Below are positions 23,279-34,921 of a stretch of DNA of 64,000 nucleotides, piece by piece. Each line of letters begins with the position of its first letter. The first letter of the stretch is position 1. This DNA is from Jacaranda mimosifolia (taxonomy: Eukaryota > Streptophyta > Magnoliopsida > Lamiales > Bignoniaceae). The translations under genes were made by a program, and so were the position numbers. Location of the stretch: contig CM032117.1 of the NCBI GenBank assembly GCA_018894105.1, positions 40,906,501 to 40,970,500 of the forward strand. Reading direction: 5' to 3'. The notes below the pieces were generated by a model, which saw only the letters and a program-made list of their open reading frames with translations, made no database searches and was not told the DNA's origin.

Positions 23279-23960
23279 ATATTAATTTAGATAGGTTTGG
23301 ATGAAGAATTGCAATTTTGCACCACATCTACCACCCTGGGGTTGAAAGGGCAGAAAGTCATGCAGGAAAAAGAATTGAGAGCACTATTTACAAGCAACCT
23401 GTGGGAATTTTAAGGTATTCAATGACAACTAGACTTAATATTATGCATTATATGTCTTATTAGCAGATACATAGAGCCCCCAAAACAGATGCATTTTCTT
23501 GCTGCTAAAAGATTACTCAAGTACGTATTTGCAAGGCACCTGTCATTATGGGATTTTCTACAAGAAATGAGAAAAGTCAGATCTGATTGGATTTACTAAT
23601 ACTGACTTTTCGGGGTATTCAAATGACTAAAAAGATTTTCAGGTATGTTTCTATGCTGTTTCTTAGTCTTCCAAGAAAACACAGGAGCAGATTTTGTAGC
23701 TGCAACTGCATGTGCTTGTCAAGCAATCTAGCCGATCGAGGAACATTCTTGCTGACGCTGAGATTCATTTCCCACAAAGGACCTACTTCAGTTTATTGTG
23801 GCAACAATTCAGCAACCAGGCTCTCAAAGAATTAGGACCAAACATATTGATGTCAAGTTTCATTTCTTGAGAGACCTTACAAAGAAGGAGATTATGTATT
23901 CAATGCTGTACTGCAGAAATGAAGAGTAAGAGTAGCAGATATTTTTATCAAGCCCCTCAA
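22855..23960 (+). pseudogene. Ty1/copia reverse transcriptase/RNase H remnant
   Basis: Broken frames give a copia RT signature: VFIDQPPSYVKY near 22866, an AWYSWIDAYF-like block near 22974, a LNVNDLIYARN block (eroded YVDDL) near 23076, and FDMSDLGLMHYLCGIEVKQ near 23155. A (TA)n run has expanded at about 23248-23276. RNase H-like pieces follow to about 23850. A G-run at about 23999 followed by a long T-run may be the polypurine tract region. There are numerous stops. Confidence 0.72.
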
Positions 23961-24632
23961 ATTAGTAACAGTTTTTGCTCAAGTTGAGAAAGCCATTGGG
24001 GGGTTTTTTTTTTTTTTTTTTTTTATAATTAAAGCTATTGGGAGTTTGCACTTTGATGCATGGAGGCTTGCACGGAGGAAAACGATTAAACTAAAACTCT
24101 TAAGACTTATCAACTTAATTAAGGGATGCATTATTTGAATTTATCCTTTTATTTAGAATTTTATTTATTTCATATCTGCTTTGTCATTTGAATAGTTCAA
24201 CTCCTAGTTTCTAGGAAGTAGGTGTAATTGAGAGTGGTATTAGTGGGTTTAGTATTTAGTTTCAGCAATGGATAGTTTTTAGTCATGGATCTATGGTTGT
24301 AGTGGTGCCGTTATTTAGCACTACTCATGATGTCTATGTAAAAGTCTGTACAAGACTTGCCAATCTGCCAGATAAAAACTAGCAATTTTCAGTTTCTTTT
24401 CATAAGCCTTAGCATATTTTTCCTCTTGTTATTTCCTCTCTTCTCCACGTGAACACATATTTCAATTCTTATTCTAATTTGATTAATATATATCAAGTAT
24501 ATTCAATTTTTAATAAATTAATTTTATAAAAAAAATATGTAACACACTTAATGCATATTTACAAAATAAAATAAAGGATACAGACTGATATTCATGTGCC
24601 TAACTTTAAAATTTTGGGACGTATCATTAATT
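23961..24632. other. Non-coding, possible copia 3' end
   Basis: Begins with the G-run/T-run near 23999-24024, then AT-rich sequence. It may be the worn 3' LTR of the copia remnant. No gene. Confidence 0.35.
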
Positions 24633-24641
24633 ATATTAGTA

Positions 24642-25524
24642 GGGGTTGGCTACGGTCCGATACCTATAATTTTTACCTGACATCCTACACCCCTTAAAAA
24701 ATTGACACGCGTCTTATTACCTTTTTTTAATCAATAGTAATTAAGTTAATTTACAATACTAATATTTTTTAATTAAATTAAAAATAAAATAATTTTTTAT
24801 ATGAAATACCTTAAATGTCCTTATCAAAAACTAATATATAACTAAAACAAAAATCAAAATATAATTAGCTCAAAAAATAAAAAAAGAAAAAAGAAAAATA
24901 ATTTTTTGGAAAACATTACAACCTACCCACCATCCCAATTCTGTTCTTCAACCCCCCCCCCCCCCCAATTCAAAATCTCCCCAAGCAATTTTTTGTTCTT
25001 CAACCCCAGCCGGTCCCAATTCAGAAAAAATTATTTCTTAAACCAATTCAGACGAACAGGGGTCTGAATAACAGAAAATTCTTGGCCTTTCAATCTGGTT
25101 GTGGGGTTTTTTAAATTAGAAAATTGCTTCTGAATTGGTTTAAGAAATAATTTTTTTTGAATTGGGGCGGTGGGGTTGAAGAACATAAAGTTTTCTCTGC
25201 GTTTGACTCTGGTTTTGAGGGTTGAAGAACAGATTTGGGATGGTTGGTGGATTGTAATGTTCTCCAAAAATTTATTTTTCCTTTTTTATATTTTTTGAGG
25301 TAATTATATTTTGATTTTTTTTTAGTTATATATTAATTTTTGATAAGGACATTTAAGGTATTTCATATTGAAAATTATTTTATTTTTAATTTAATTAGAA
25401 AAGATTTGTATAATAAATCAATTTAATTACTATTGATTAAAAAAAAGTAATTGGATACGTGTTAATTTTTTAAGGAGTGTAGGATGTTGATAAAAATTAT
25501 GGGTATCGGATCATAGCCAACCCC
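24642..25524. mobile_element. Mutator-type fold-back MITE, 883 bp
   Basis: Perfect 9-bp target duplication ATATTAGTA at 24633-24641 and 25525-25533. The two halves are near-complete inverted repeats: the left half starts GGGGTTGGCTACGGTCCGAT, and the reverse complement of the right end starts GGGGTTGGCTATGATCCGAT. The pairing continues for roughly 350-400 bases toward the centre. The interior includes a C-run near 24952-24966 and CTTCAACCCC repeats. There is no coding frame, and the 9-bp TSD points to MULE transposase mobilisation. Its TIRs are unlike those of the two large MULEs here. Confidence 0.9.
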
Positions 25525-25533
25525 ATATTAGTA

Positions 25534-26835
25534 TGCTTAAAACTAATTAAGTTAATAATTTTGGACTAGAATAGGAAATCCCTCTTTTGTGCACTCAGAC
25601 CAAAAGGCCAGGCTAGCATGCATTGGATGCCCCTCCCTGGTGGACCCAATTCAATACTAACTTATGGAAACCAAGCTTGTTATTTTCACAAAACTAATAA
25701 ACGAATGATTTTTGCGTTGGGTCTGCACAGAAATCAGTCCATCAAAAACAGATGTTTTTCTTGCCTCTTTCTTTGGTCCACCACCCTACGTACACTTCAC
25801 ATGCATCTTCACAATCCCAACACCACCCCACCCCCAACCCACCCCCCCAAAAGAGTAAACTTGTAACATAAATGTCTGCTGGGAACTTTTTTGTTTCTTA
25901 TATAAATGTCAATTTTGTTCGTATTATTTATAATCATGTCAGCACTAAGATCCATAATTGTAATTGTTTTATATTTTCATATCCAATCCTTGGAGTAATT
26001 TCCTCACAACCGATTTCATCTTCTCTTTCAAATTCAAGCTGCAGCCTGCACAGGCTAACAAAGACAAAAAGAAAAAAGGGAAAATGCATTCTATTATTAA
26101 AGAGGACCGATGATCCAACATGTGACCTTATTAGCTATTGATTTCATCAGTTCAACTGATTCTATCAAGGTTTTGCTCCAATTTGATAATTAAAACCAGG
26201 TTGCGAAGAAATCAATTCAAATCGATGCAAATAAGTACAAAATTAATTTAATTGGTGAATTGATTTACCTTTTAAACCGATTAGTAGATTTTTTTTGAAG
26301 TAAAAATTAAAGAAATTAATTTCACATTTTAAATTGATGTATGAATTAATGTGAAGTACAATTTGAAAAAAAAAAATCATAAATATTAGACAATTTTTGC
26401 TTTCCCCTTATGTGTATATATATACAATTTTTAATATTTTTAATATATTTATATAATATTAAAAAATATAATTATGATATTATACTGATTGAATTGATTG
26501 TTAAACCAATTGAACTAGTGACCCATTCATCATCGATGCAGTTTCTCAAATATTGCGTAATGCTGGAGAAAAGGCTAGCTAGATGACACTACTTTTAACA
26601 AGCTGTTAGCGACAAACACAAGCGTGGCCTAGGTGGAAGAGCCATAGCCACGCCCACAAAGCAAAAGATAAGAGCCTGACCAATTCTGCTTCCTCATTAC
26701 AAATTCTGGAAAAGCTATCCACCCCAGCTAGCCCTAAGGCTAAAACAGAAATTAATTTAACTGTTAACAGAAAAAAGTAGAGAAGAAGCTGCGAAAACCC
26801 AGCCAATCTCAGCCCTGGATTAATGAATAATTTAT
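25534..26835. other. Intergenic, no gene recognised
   Basis: AT-rich with C/A-rich patches near 25810-25850. The open frames at 25618-25866 and 25872-26141 have no recognisable motif. The stretch at about 26200-26530 has weakly inverted AATTGATT/AATCAATT phrases that could be an old MITE, but the ends are not clear. Confidence 0.4.
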
Positions 26836-27594
26836 TCACCAAGACGGAGAAGTGCAGGGAGAAGCTGATGAGGACGATGAAATCCCATCATTATTGCTGT
26901 TGGAATCAGTACTGCCCGTCGTGCAAATAGATCGAGCATCTCTGAGGGAAACAGAAGGGCCCTCTGGTGGAAGTTTTTTCATTGGAGTCAATGGGGGTGT
27001 AGTTGGAAGAGAGGAGGATCTGCTGCTGGTAGGCGAGCCTGCTGCTGTCTCTAAGTGGGACGGCGATGTGCCGGGAGTTTCAAATGGGGTACTAGGACTG
27101 TCCACCTTGCTTATTATCCTATTAATGGCTTCGCCGTCATATATTGGATTGCAGATGTATATCAGTTGGTCCTTAGTTTTCCCTGCGCTGCAGGTGCTGG
27201 CTGAGGGTGGAGAAGCTTCTCCAAGTAGTATCGAGTGTGGATAACTTGGGGAGGGCGTGAAATTAATGGGTAAATGGGGTGGTTGTTTTTCCAAATCCAG
27301 CTGTTGGTTTTCAGGGCCCGGGAAGAGGAAGCTTCTTGGAGCACGAAGAACCCCCTGAGCGTAGAAGCTGCAGAGAGATAGAGCGCTGGGCTGGTGGGAG
27401 TACTGTTCGGTGTCGCCGTCATTGCCGACGGCGGGGGCCGTGGCTGTGGAAGCTCGGTTTCGATGATGGCGGCCGCGCAATAAGAGGGAGCAGTAGAGCT
27501 CAGCTAAGAGAACTAAAACGAGGCCTAATACTATGGCCAGGGTTGCCACCATTACCACTGCTGCTCCCATGATTACCTTGGAAGTGCCAGTCAT
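26836..27594 (-). CDS. Single-pass membrane protein of unknown function
   Basis: An intronless 252-codon frame runs from ATG at 27594 to TGA at 26836. A strongly hydrophobic segment at about residues 7-38 (MGAAVVMVATLAIVLG..LLLR) is a single transmembrane anchor near the N-terminus, followed by basic RGRHHRNR, which suggests the remainder is cytosolic. The rest is low-complexity and rich in Ser, Pro and Thr, with a central LIYICNPIYDGEAINRI block (about residues 144-160) that looks like the conserved core. The Ser/Thr-Pro repeats (TPGTSPS, LPTTPPLTP) are candidate phosphorylation sites. Its base composition is much richer in G+C than the flanks, as expected for a host gene. I do not recognise a named family. 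The 13.2-kb MULE begins about 300 bp upstream of the start codon. Confidence 0.8.
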   Translation of the reverse strand: MTGTSKVIMGAAVVMVATLAIVLGLVLVLLAELYCSLLLRGRHHRNRASTATAPAVGNDGDTEQYSHQPSALSLCSFYAQGVLRAPRSFLFPGPENQQLDLEKQPPHLPINFTPSPSYPHSILLGEASPPSASTCSAGKTKDQLIYICNPIYDGEAINRIISKVDSPSTPFETPGTSPSHLETAAGSPTSSRSSSLPTTPPLTPMKKLPPEGPSVSLRDARSICTTGSTDSNSNNDGISSSSSASPCTSPSW

Positions 27595-27887
27595 CTCTCT
27601 CTTCTATCTCTAGGAGGAGGGAAGAGGGGGAGGAGAGGAACCGAAAAATGACGAGGGAGTTAGATTTTCGGCGGGAAAAAGAAAGGTAGTCTTTGGACTC
27701 CAGTCCACCTGTAACCAAAGGGGAATCTTGCGACGGGAACTTGGAATGGGAATGAGTTCCACGCTGATGATATAGGGTGAATTTTAATTTGCCACAGCTA
27801 AACTTTTATTCTTGGTGTTGCTTTGCCACCTGGCCCACCTCAAAGCCGTCAATATACATAATCAATAAATTTAAAAATAGTAAATCA
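27595..27887 (-). promoter_or_regulatory. Short 5' flank of the membrane-protein gene, truncated by a MULE
   Basis: About 290 bases separate the ATG at 27594 from the target duplication of the MULE. The purine/pyrimidine-rich part next to the gene (27595-27660) is probably 5' UTR. Any promoter element farther upstream is now displaced by 13.2 kb. This is a positional inference. Confidence 0.45.
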
Positions 27888-27896
27888 AAGTATTAA
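27888..27896 (+). repeat. Left 9-bp target site duplication of the MULE
   Basis: AAGTATTAA, identical to 41080-41088. A 9-bp duplication is the hallmark of Mutator-superfamily insertion. Confidence 0.95.
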
Positions 27897-28035
27897 GGGG
27901 AAATTATTAAAAAGTACCAAAACTACTTTCAAAATTTGTGTTCAGTCCCCAATTAAAAACTTATAGTGCAAACTCCCTAGTTTTAATAAAAGTTTAGAGA
28001 TTACTCCCTAGCCACTTGATTTGACACAAATGCCC
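27897..28035 (+). repeat. Left TIR of the intact MULE
   Basis: Inverted match to 40940-41079. Shared blocks include CTACTTTCAA, CAGTCCCCA, AACTCCC and GATTACTCCC, with moderate divergence between arms. It contains AT-rich sequence that may also hold the transposase promoter, since the ATG lies at 28275. Confidence 0.9.
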
Positions 28036-28274
28036 TTAAGTATCATATTTTTCCTTGTTTTTTCAAGCAAACAGTAAACCCTACAAACGCTCATTACCAG
28101 AAACAGAAAGAACAGAAAAAATTGCAACAAGCGGGAAACGAGAACAACGTTAGAGCCAAACGCCACTAACCCGACAACTGCATTGTCTTCTTCTCTTTTT
28201 ATTTTCATCATTTTCGGATTCCATCTTCTTCTCAGTTGCTTCTGTGTTTCCTTTTTTTTTTTTTTTCCCCTACA

Positions 28275-31200
28275 ATGTCAACCAGCAGCGAAGCAAGTGC
28301 GCTCAATCAAGTGTTGGGGAGTTGTCGCTACAAAGACCAGCTCCATATAATGTCAATTAAGGATAGTACGACTGTAATGGATATCTACATTAATCTAGCA
28401 AGAAAATGGAGTGAAATCAATTCCAAGCACTTCAGCTTGCGATATATAGCTCCACATCAAAGATTGTACGTGAGTTTTACTGATGACGATGACGTCATGA
28501 ATATGGTCTTACTGCATTTGACATTGAAGATGAACATTGCGGACATCTTGGTAAACCGAAAGGATGAATCAAGCAGCAAAGAAAAGAAGAGCAGTGATGT
28601 TTTAAGGTAATACTTCTACAGAATCTCAACTTTACTGCAATTAGTAAAGTTCTGTACATGAAGTGTTCTAAAATTGCTCTCTGTTTATTTGAAAATCTTT
28701 CTGTACTTGGAGCGTTCCACATTATACTTCATTGTAGTTAACATTGTACTTACAGAAACATATACTCTCTTCATTGAAGTTCTATACTTCCATTGTTTCT
28801 AACTTGTACGTCGCTTTATATAAACTTGTACTTCAAGTATCTAAATCTATAATTCGGCTTTCATGTTTTCTACTAATAAGATATCCAAATTGTACTGTCA
28901 TTGCTTAGGTTTTATACTTCAAGTGTTCAGAAATTGTTCTCAACTTTGTAAAAAGTGTACTCCTATTTTCTAAAATCATACAACATTTTATATAAATCTG
29001 TACTCTTTTCACATAAGTTCTACACTTCTGGTGTTCCCAATTTGTACTTCATTATATTAAAACAGGTAAATCATTCATTGAAGTTCTATACTTCAATCGT
29101 CTGAATCTGTACTTCACTTTACTTGAACTTGTACTTTAATTATCTGAACCTATTATTTAATTTTGAAGCGTGTAATAACGTACTATCTAAAATTTATACT
29201 GCGAAAGCTGAGCATCTATACTTCAGTTGCTCCAAAACTGTACCTCACATTGTCCAAAATTATACTTCGAATATCTAAACTTATATTTCAGTTGTTAAAT
29301 AATTTCACTTAAATCTTTATATTATTTTTATTGGGCTTATACACTTCAGGTGTTCCGAAATTGTTCCTCACTTTGTCTAATATTGTACTTCCTTTTTCAT
29401 CGAATCATACCTCATTTTATATTCATTTAATCTATATTTGTGCTGCATTCATTGAAGTTCTATACTTCAATTTCCTGAATTGGTACTTCATTTTGTGTGA
29501 AATTGTACTTTAATATTGCGCTTATACACTTCAGGTGTTCCGAAATTGTTCCTCACTTTGTCTAATATTGTACTTCCTTTTTTCATCAAATCACACCTCA
29601 TTTTATATTCATATAATCTATATTTGTGCTGCATTCATTGAAGCTCTATACTTCAATTGCCTGAATTGGTACTTTATTTTATGTGAAATTGTACTTTAAT
29701 TATTCGATTCAATTATTTAATTCTGAAGCGTGAACTGTTGTGTTATCCAAAATCTATACTGCGAGAGCCGAATTTTTATACTTCAGCTTTTTCGCAACTG
29801 TACTTAACCTTATGAAAAACTATACTTCCAATTTCTGAACTTATATTTCAGTTCGAACATAAATCCGCTTAATTCTTATACTCTTTTCGTTGCGCTTATA
29901 CACTTCAGGTGTTCCGAAATTGTACTTCATTTCTTTTATTTCTGTTCCTTCATTTTGCAAATCAATTTGCGTATATCTGTACTCTTTTTGTCAATGTTGT
30001 GTGCTTCATGTGTTCACAAATTGTACGTCACGTTTTTTTAACTTGTACTTCAATTTTCTGAATCTGTAATTTAATTTTCAAGTGTTCTACTAATGAATTG
30101 TACTTTATTGTGCCTAAAATTATACTTCATTTGCCATCCTCAAGGGATGTAGTGGAGGAGGAAATTGGTTCGACCAGTGCATCGCACAATGAATTGGCTT
30201 TAATTAGCAACTCAATTGATGCATGGAGGAATTGCATATATGGGGAGGGTCAAACATTCAATGATGCTCACGAGTTCAGAATTATGCTTAAGAATTATGC
30301 AGTGTCTACTTTGCGGTCATTTAAATACAAGAAAAATGACAGCAAAAAAATCATAGCCGTTTGCAGTGATGAAAATTGCAAATGGAGAATCTATGCATCA
30401 AGGCATGAAGTTGATAAATTATTTGGCATTCGAAAATGTAATCTAGAGCACACATGTGGTGAGGCTAATCTTCGGACAAGGGGACATCCTAAAGCTGATT
30501 CCGCTTGGGTTGCTAATGTAGTGAAAAATAAATTGAGATCAGAGCCATGTTATCGGCCCTGCACCATATTGAAAGATATCCACAGAGAATATGGTGTGGA
30601 ACTTAGGTACCATAAAGCATGGATGGGTAAGGAATTAGCTATGCATGACATCCATGGAGCCGAGAAGGGATCTTATGATAAGTTGAGGTGGTACTGTGAT
30701 GCTGTGAATAGAACAAACCCTGGAAGTATTGCAGACTGTGAGATTGACCCAATCAGTCGAAAATTTCGTCGGCTATTTATTTGTTTTAGTGCCTGCCTTC
30801 TTGGTTTTCTCAGGGGATGCAGGCCATTGATATTCTTGGACGGCACCCATATTAAAAATAAATTCAAAGGAGTCTTACTCAGCGCAGTCAGTAAGGACGC
30901 CAATGATGACTTATTCACGTTAGCATATGCAGTTGTTGACTCTGAAAATGATATGAATTGGGAGTGGTTCTGCTTAAAGCTGAGAAGTGTCTTAGATTCT
31001 GAATATTTGCCTGGCTTATCAAGGTTTACTTTCTTCTCCGATCGACATCCTGGTCTTCTTAAGGCCCTCCCCATGATATTTCCCGGTAGCCATCATGCAT
31101 ATTGCTTGAGACACTTAGTGGATAACTTCAAGAAACAAGTAAGTGTGCTCTATCTCTGTTTGTGAGATAATTATGTGAAATAAGCTCTACTTCATAACAT

Positions 31201-32062
31201 TAAGCCCATTATTGTTCTATTATTTTGAATTCAGGTATTAAGGAAGTACCCTCTACATAACAAGAAACATTGGTGTTCTATTTTTATGAAAGCTGCATAT
31301 GCGCCTACAAGGCAGGAGTATACCCGACATATAGACAGCATCTTGGAGTTAATGCCGCTTGCCAGAGACTTTATTATGCAGTCTGACCCAACCTGTTGGG
31401 CAAACTCCTTATTCAGTGGAGATCGATGGGGGGTAATAAACAATAATCAAGCAGAATGTTGGAATAATTGGGTTAAACCAGCCCGATTTATGCCAGTTGC
31501 AGCCATGGTTGATCACATACGCATGCAAATAATGATTATGATGCATGGTAAGAGAGAAGAATCTCATAAGATGGTTGGTCAATTATGTCCCAAGCAAGAG
31601 AAAAAGTTGGCAATCAATCATATGCGCTCTCACAACTTAAAAGTTGTCATGTCTAGCGGTTGGAGCTTTGAGGTGATTGAGCAAGACAAATCGTATGCTA
31701 TAGATTTACATAACAGAGTTTGTTCTTGCGGAGCATGGCAGATTGATAAGATACCATGCATACATGCTTGTGCTTCTATCGAGTCAAAGTCACTTTCACC
31801 GTATGACCTCACAGATCAATACTACCGAGTTGAGATGTATCAACAAGCATACCAAGCAGTTATAAATCCTATTCCTACGTTTGATATGCATATGTTCCAT
31901 GTAGATGATGACGACGTCATTCATGCACCTAATTGTCGATCTCAGCCTGGGCAGAGAAGGACACAGAGGATTCCATCACAGATTGAGAAGCGTGCCATTA
32001 AGTGTAAGAGGTGTGGTAGAACAGGGCATAATCGTCGAACTTGCAAAGAATCAGTAAAGTAG
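28275..32062 (+). CDS. MuDR-family MULE transposase (3 exons, 717 aa)
   Basis: Exons 28275-28606, 30145-31138 and 31235-32062; introns are GT..AG and the phases agree (split AGG codon, then phase 0). Domains: a PB1-like N-terminal region (about residues 18-95); a WRKY/GCM1-type zinc-finger DNA-binding domain (about 145-216, C184, C189, H213, C215); the MULE catalytic domain with D343 in FLDGTH, D410 in FFSDRH, the conserved CLRH (C431, H434) and E516 in NNQAECWNNW; a SWIM finger (C605, C607, C617, H619); and a CX2CX4HX4C zinc knuckle (C699, C702, H707, C712) just before the stop. It would bind the TIRs and perform cut-and-paste transposition in the nucleus. All key residues are present and no stop interrupts it. 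The start is the first ATG after a T-rich leader. The terminal codons lie inside the first unit of the 124-bp array. Confidence 0.93.
28607..30144 (+). repeat. Transposase intron 1 filled with TGTACTTCA-type repeats
   Basis: The 1538-bp intron has donor AG|GTAATAC and acceptor CCTCAAG|G. Throughout it, short phrases built on TGTACTTCA, TATACTTCA and CTGAA recur every 20-30 bases. A longer unit of about 187 bp (beginning GCTTATACACTTCAGGTGTT) appears at about 29335 and 29520, with a third start near 29893. No coding content is seen. Confidence 0.8.
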
Positions 32063-33247
32063 CCAACATTTGTACCTCAAAACTGGATAATTGTACCTGA
32101 TTTGGTCCCATTTGCACCTCGCTTGGGCAATGAAGCGGGTGATTTATCGTGAACATAGCAGCCTAGCATGTTGTTTAGTAAAGTAGCCAACATTTGTACC
32201 TCAAAACTGGATAATTGTACCTGATTTGGCCCCATTTGCACCTCGCTTGGGCAATGAAGCGGGTGATTTATCGTGAACATAGCAGCCTAGCAAGTTGTTT
32301 AGTAAAGTAGCCAACATTTGTACCTCAAAACTGGATAATTGTACCTGATTTGGCCCCAATTGCACCTCGCTTGAGCAATGAAGCGGGTGATTTATCGTGA
32401 ACATAGCAGCCTAGCAAGTTGTTTACTAAAGTAGCCAACATTTGTACCTCAAAACTGGATAATTGTACCTGATTTGGCCCCATTTGCACCTCGCTTGGGC
32501 AATGAAACGGGTGATTTATCGTGAACATAGCAGCCTAGCATGTTGTTCAGTAAAGTAGCCAACATTTGTACCTCAAAACTGGATAATTGTACCTGATTTG
32601 GCCCCAATTGCACCTCGCTTGAGCAATGAAGCGGGTGATTTATCGTGAACATAGCAGCCTAGCAAGTTGTTTACTAAAGTAGCCAACATTTGTACCTCAA
32701 AACTGGATAATTGTACCTGATTTGGCCCCATTTGCACCTCGCTTGGGCAATGAAGCGGGTGATTTATCGTGAACACAGCAGCCTAGCATGTTGTTTAGTA
32801 AAGTAGCCAACATTTGTACTTCAAAACTGGATAATTGTACCTGATTTGGCCCCATTTGCACCTCGCTTGGGCAATGAAGCGGGTGATTTATCGTGAACAC
32901 AGCAGCCTAGCATGTTGTTTAGTAAAGTAGCCAACATTTGTACCTCAAAACTGGATAATTGTACCTGATTTGGCCCCATTTGCACCTCGCTTGGGCAATG
33001 AAGCGGGTGATTTATCGTGAACATAGCAGTCTAGCAAGTTGTTTACTAAAGTAGCCAACATTTGTACCTCAAAACTGGATAATTGTACCTGATTTGGCCC
33101 CATTTGCACCTCGCTTGGGCAATGAAGCGGGTGATTTATCGTGAACATAGCAGCCTAGCATGTTGTTTAGTAAAATAGCCAACATTTGTACCTCAAAACT
33201 GGATAATTGTACCTGATTTGGCCCCATTTGCACCTCTCTTGGGCAAC
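32053..33247 (+). repeat. 124-bp tandem array, 9.6 copies
   Basis: Nine full 124-bp units start with AGTAAAGTAG or ACTAAAGTAG at 32053, 32177, 32301 and so on, with a tenth partial unit at 33169-33247. Units are about 95-99% alike. The first unit begins inside the transposase CDS: its AGTAAAGTAG supplies the last two codons' bases and the TAG stop. Unit variants (CCCAATTGC..GAGCAA and ACTAAAG) recur in a pattern suggesting expansion in two-unit blocks. Each unit carries two TTGTACCT motifs. Confidence 0.97.
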
Positions 33248-33644
33248 TTTGTACTTAATATCTTCAAATTTTTACTAATATTCTTGGGCAATGAAATTTG
33301 TTCAAAGATTTGATTTTGAATTCTTGGTAGTTAATCACCAAAATATTTTATAATATGAATAAAATAATATTAAGAATTTTCAGTTGTTAATCAGTAGTGT
33401 TCAACGGATGAATGTTATCAATCGCAGTAATGAAAGAATACCTATGCTTTCATGGATGTAAACAAATGAGAATTTGTCGAACATATCCACCCTATGAAAC
33501 ATAGAAAATCCGTACAACACCAAATCCGATGCTCTCAAATTATTGTACTTGCCCATCATTACAATTAGTGGAGAATAATTATTCATTTACAATAAGTGTA
33601 CTTGAACAAAACAAATTTTATACTTTATTTGTTGCAGATTGTAC
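33248..33644. other. Spacer between the two arrays
   Basis: AT-rich, non-coding. It contains scattered TGTACTTG/TATACTTT motifs and a GAGAATAATTATTC palindrome near 33570. It probably includes the transposase 3' UTR end, but I cannot identify a poly(A) site. Confidence 0.4.
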
Positions 33645-34921
33645 TTTCATTTTCCCTGGTTTGTACCTCATTGACCCCAAAATGCTCTCGAATCCGCCGC
33701 CCGATTTTAATTCTCTTGAAGTGTACATCCACGAAGCCCATTTTATACACCATCTGTTTCAATTTGTACTCCAGTTTTCATGAATTGTACTCAGGATCCC
33801 CGCCTTGTTTCAATAGAATTTGAGTGTCCGTCCCCGAAACACATTTTATACTTTCATTTTCCCTGGTTTGTACCTCATTGCCCCCAAAATGCTCTCGAAT
33901 CTGCCGCCCGATTTTAATTCTCTTGAAGTGTACATCCACGAAGCCCATTTTATACACCATCTGTTTCAATTTGTACTCCAGTTTTCATGAATTGTACTCA
34001 GGATCCCCGCCTTGTTTCAATAGAATTTGAGTGTCCGTCCCCGAAACACATTTTATACTTTCATTTTCCTTGGTTTGTACCTCATTGCCCCCAAAATGCT
34101 CTCGAATCTACCGCCCGGTTTTAATTCTCTTGAAGTGTACATCCACGAAGCCCATTTTAAACACCATCTGTTTCAATTTGTACTCCAGTTTTCATGAATT
34201 GTACTCAGGATCCCCGCCTTGTTTCAATAGAATTTGAGTGTCCGTCCCCGAAACACATTTTATACTTTCATTTTCCCTGGTTTGTACCTCATTGCCCCCA
34301 AAATGCTCTCGAATCTGCCGCCCGGTTTTAATTCTCTTGAAGTGTACATCCACGAAGCCCATTTTATACACCATCTGTTTCAATTTGTACTCCAGTTTTC
34401 ATGAATTGTACTCAGGATCCCCGCCTTGTTTCAATAGAATTTGAGTGTCCGTCCCCGAAACACATTTTATACTTTCATTTTCCCTGGTTTGTACCTCATT
34501 GCCCCCAAAATGCTCTCGAATCTGCCGCCCGATTTTAATTCTCTTGAAGTGTACATCCACGAAGCCCATTTTATACACCATCTGTTTCAATTTGTACTCC
34601 AGTTTTCATGAATTGTACTCAGGATCCCCGCCTTGTTTCAATAGAATTTGAGTGTCCGTCCCCGAAACACATTTTATACTTTCATTTTCCCTGGTTTGTA
34701 CCTCATTGCCCCCAAAATGCTCTCGAATCTGCCGCCCGGTTTTAATTCTCTTGAAGTGTACATCCACGAAGCCCATTTTAAACACCATCTGTTTCAATTT
34801 GTACTCCAGTTTTCATGAATTGTACTCAGGATCCCCGCCTTGTTTCAATAGAATTTGAGTGTCCGTCCCCGAAACACATTTTATACTTTCATTTTCCCTG
34901 GTTTGTACCTCATTGCCCCCA
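33645..34921 (+). repeat. 207-bp tandem array, 6.2 copies
   Basis: Six full units of 207 bp start TTTCATTTTCCCTGG at 33645, 33852, 34059, 34266, 34473 and 34680, with a seventh partial unit at 34887-34921. Units differ at only a few positions (for example CGATT/CGGTT and TATACACC/TAAACACC). Because 207 is a multiple of three, the same short frames repeat on both strands, each closed by a stop per unit, so they are not evidence for a protein. Each unit has several TTGTACT/TGTACAT motifs. Confidence 0.97.

Noticed and set aside
30673..31074. 133-codon frame on the minus strand opposite the transposase
   Set aside because: It is antisense to the conserved DDE core of the transposase, which explains its open frame.
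32053..34921. Tandem arrays taken as a CRISPR-like array or as a repeat-protein gene
   Set aside because: Units are contiguous without unique spacers, the genome is a plant, and every short frame in the 124-bp and 207-bp units closes with a stop within about one unit or slightly more.
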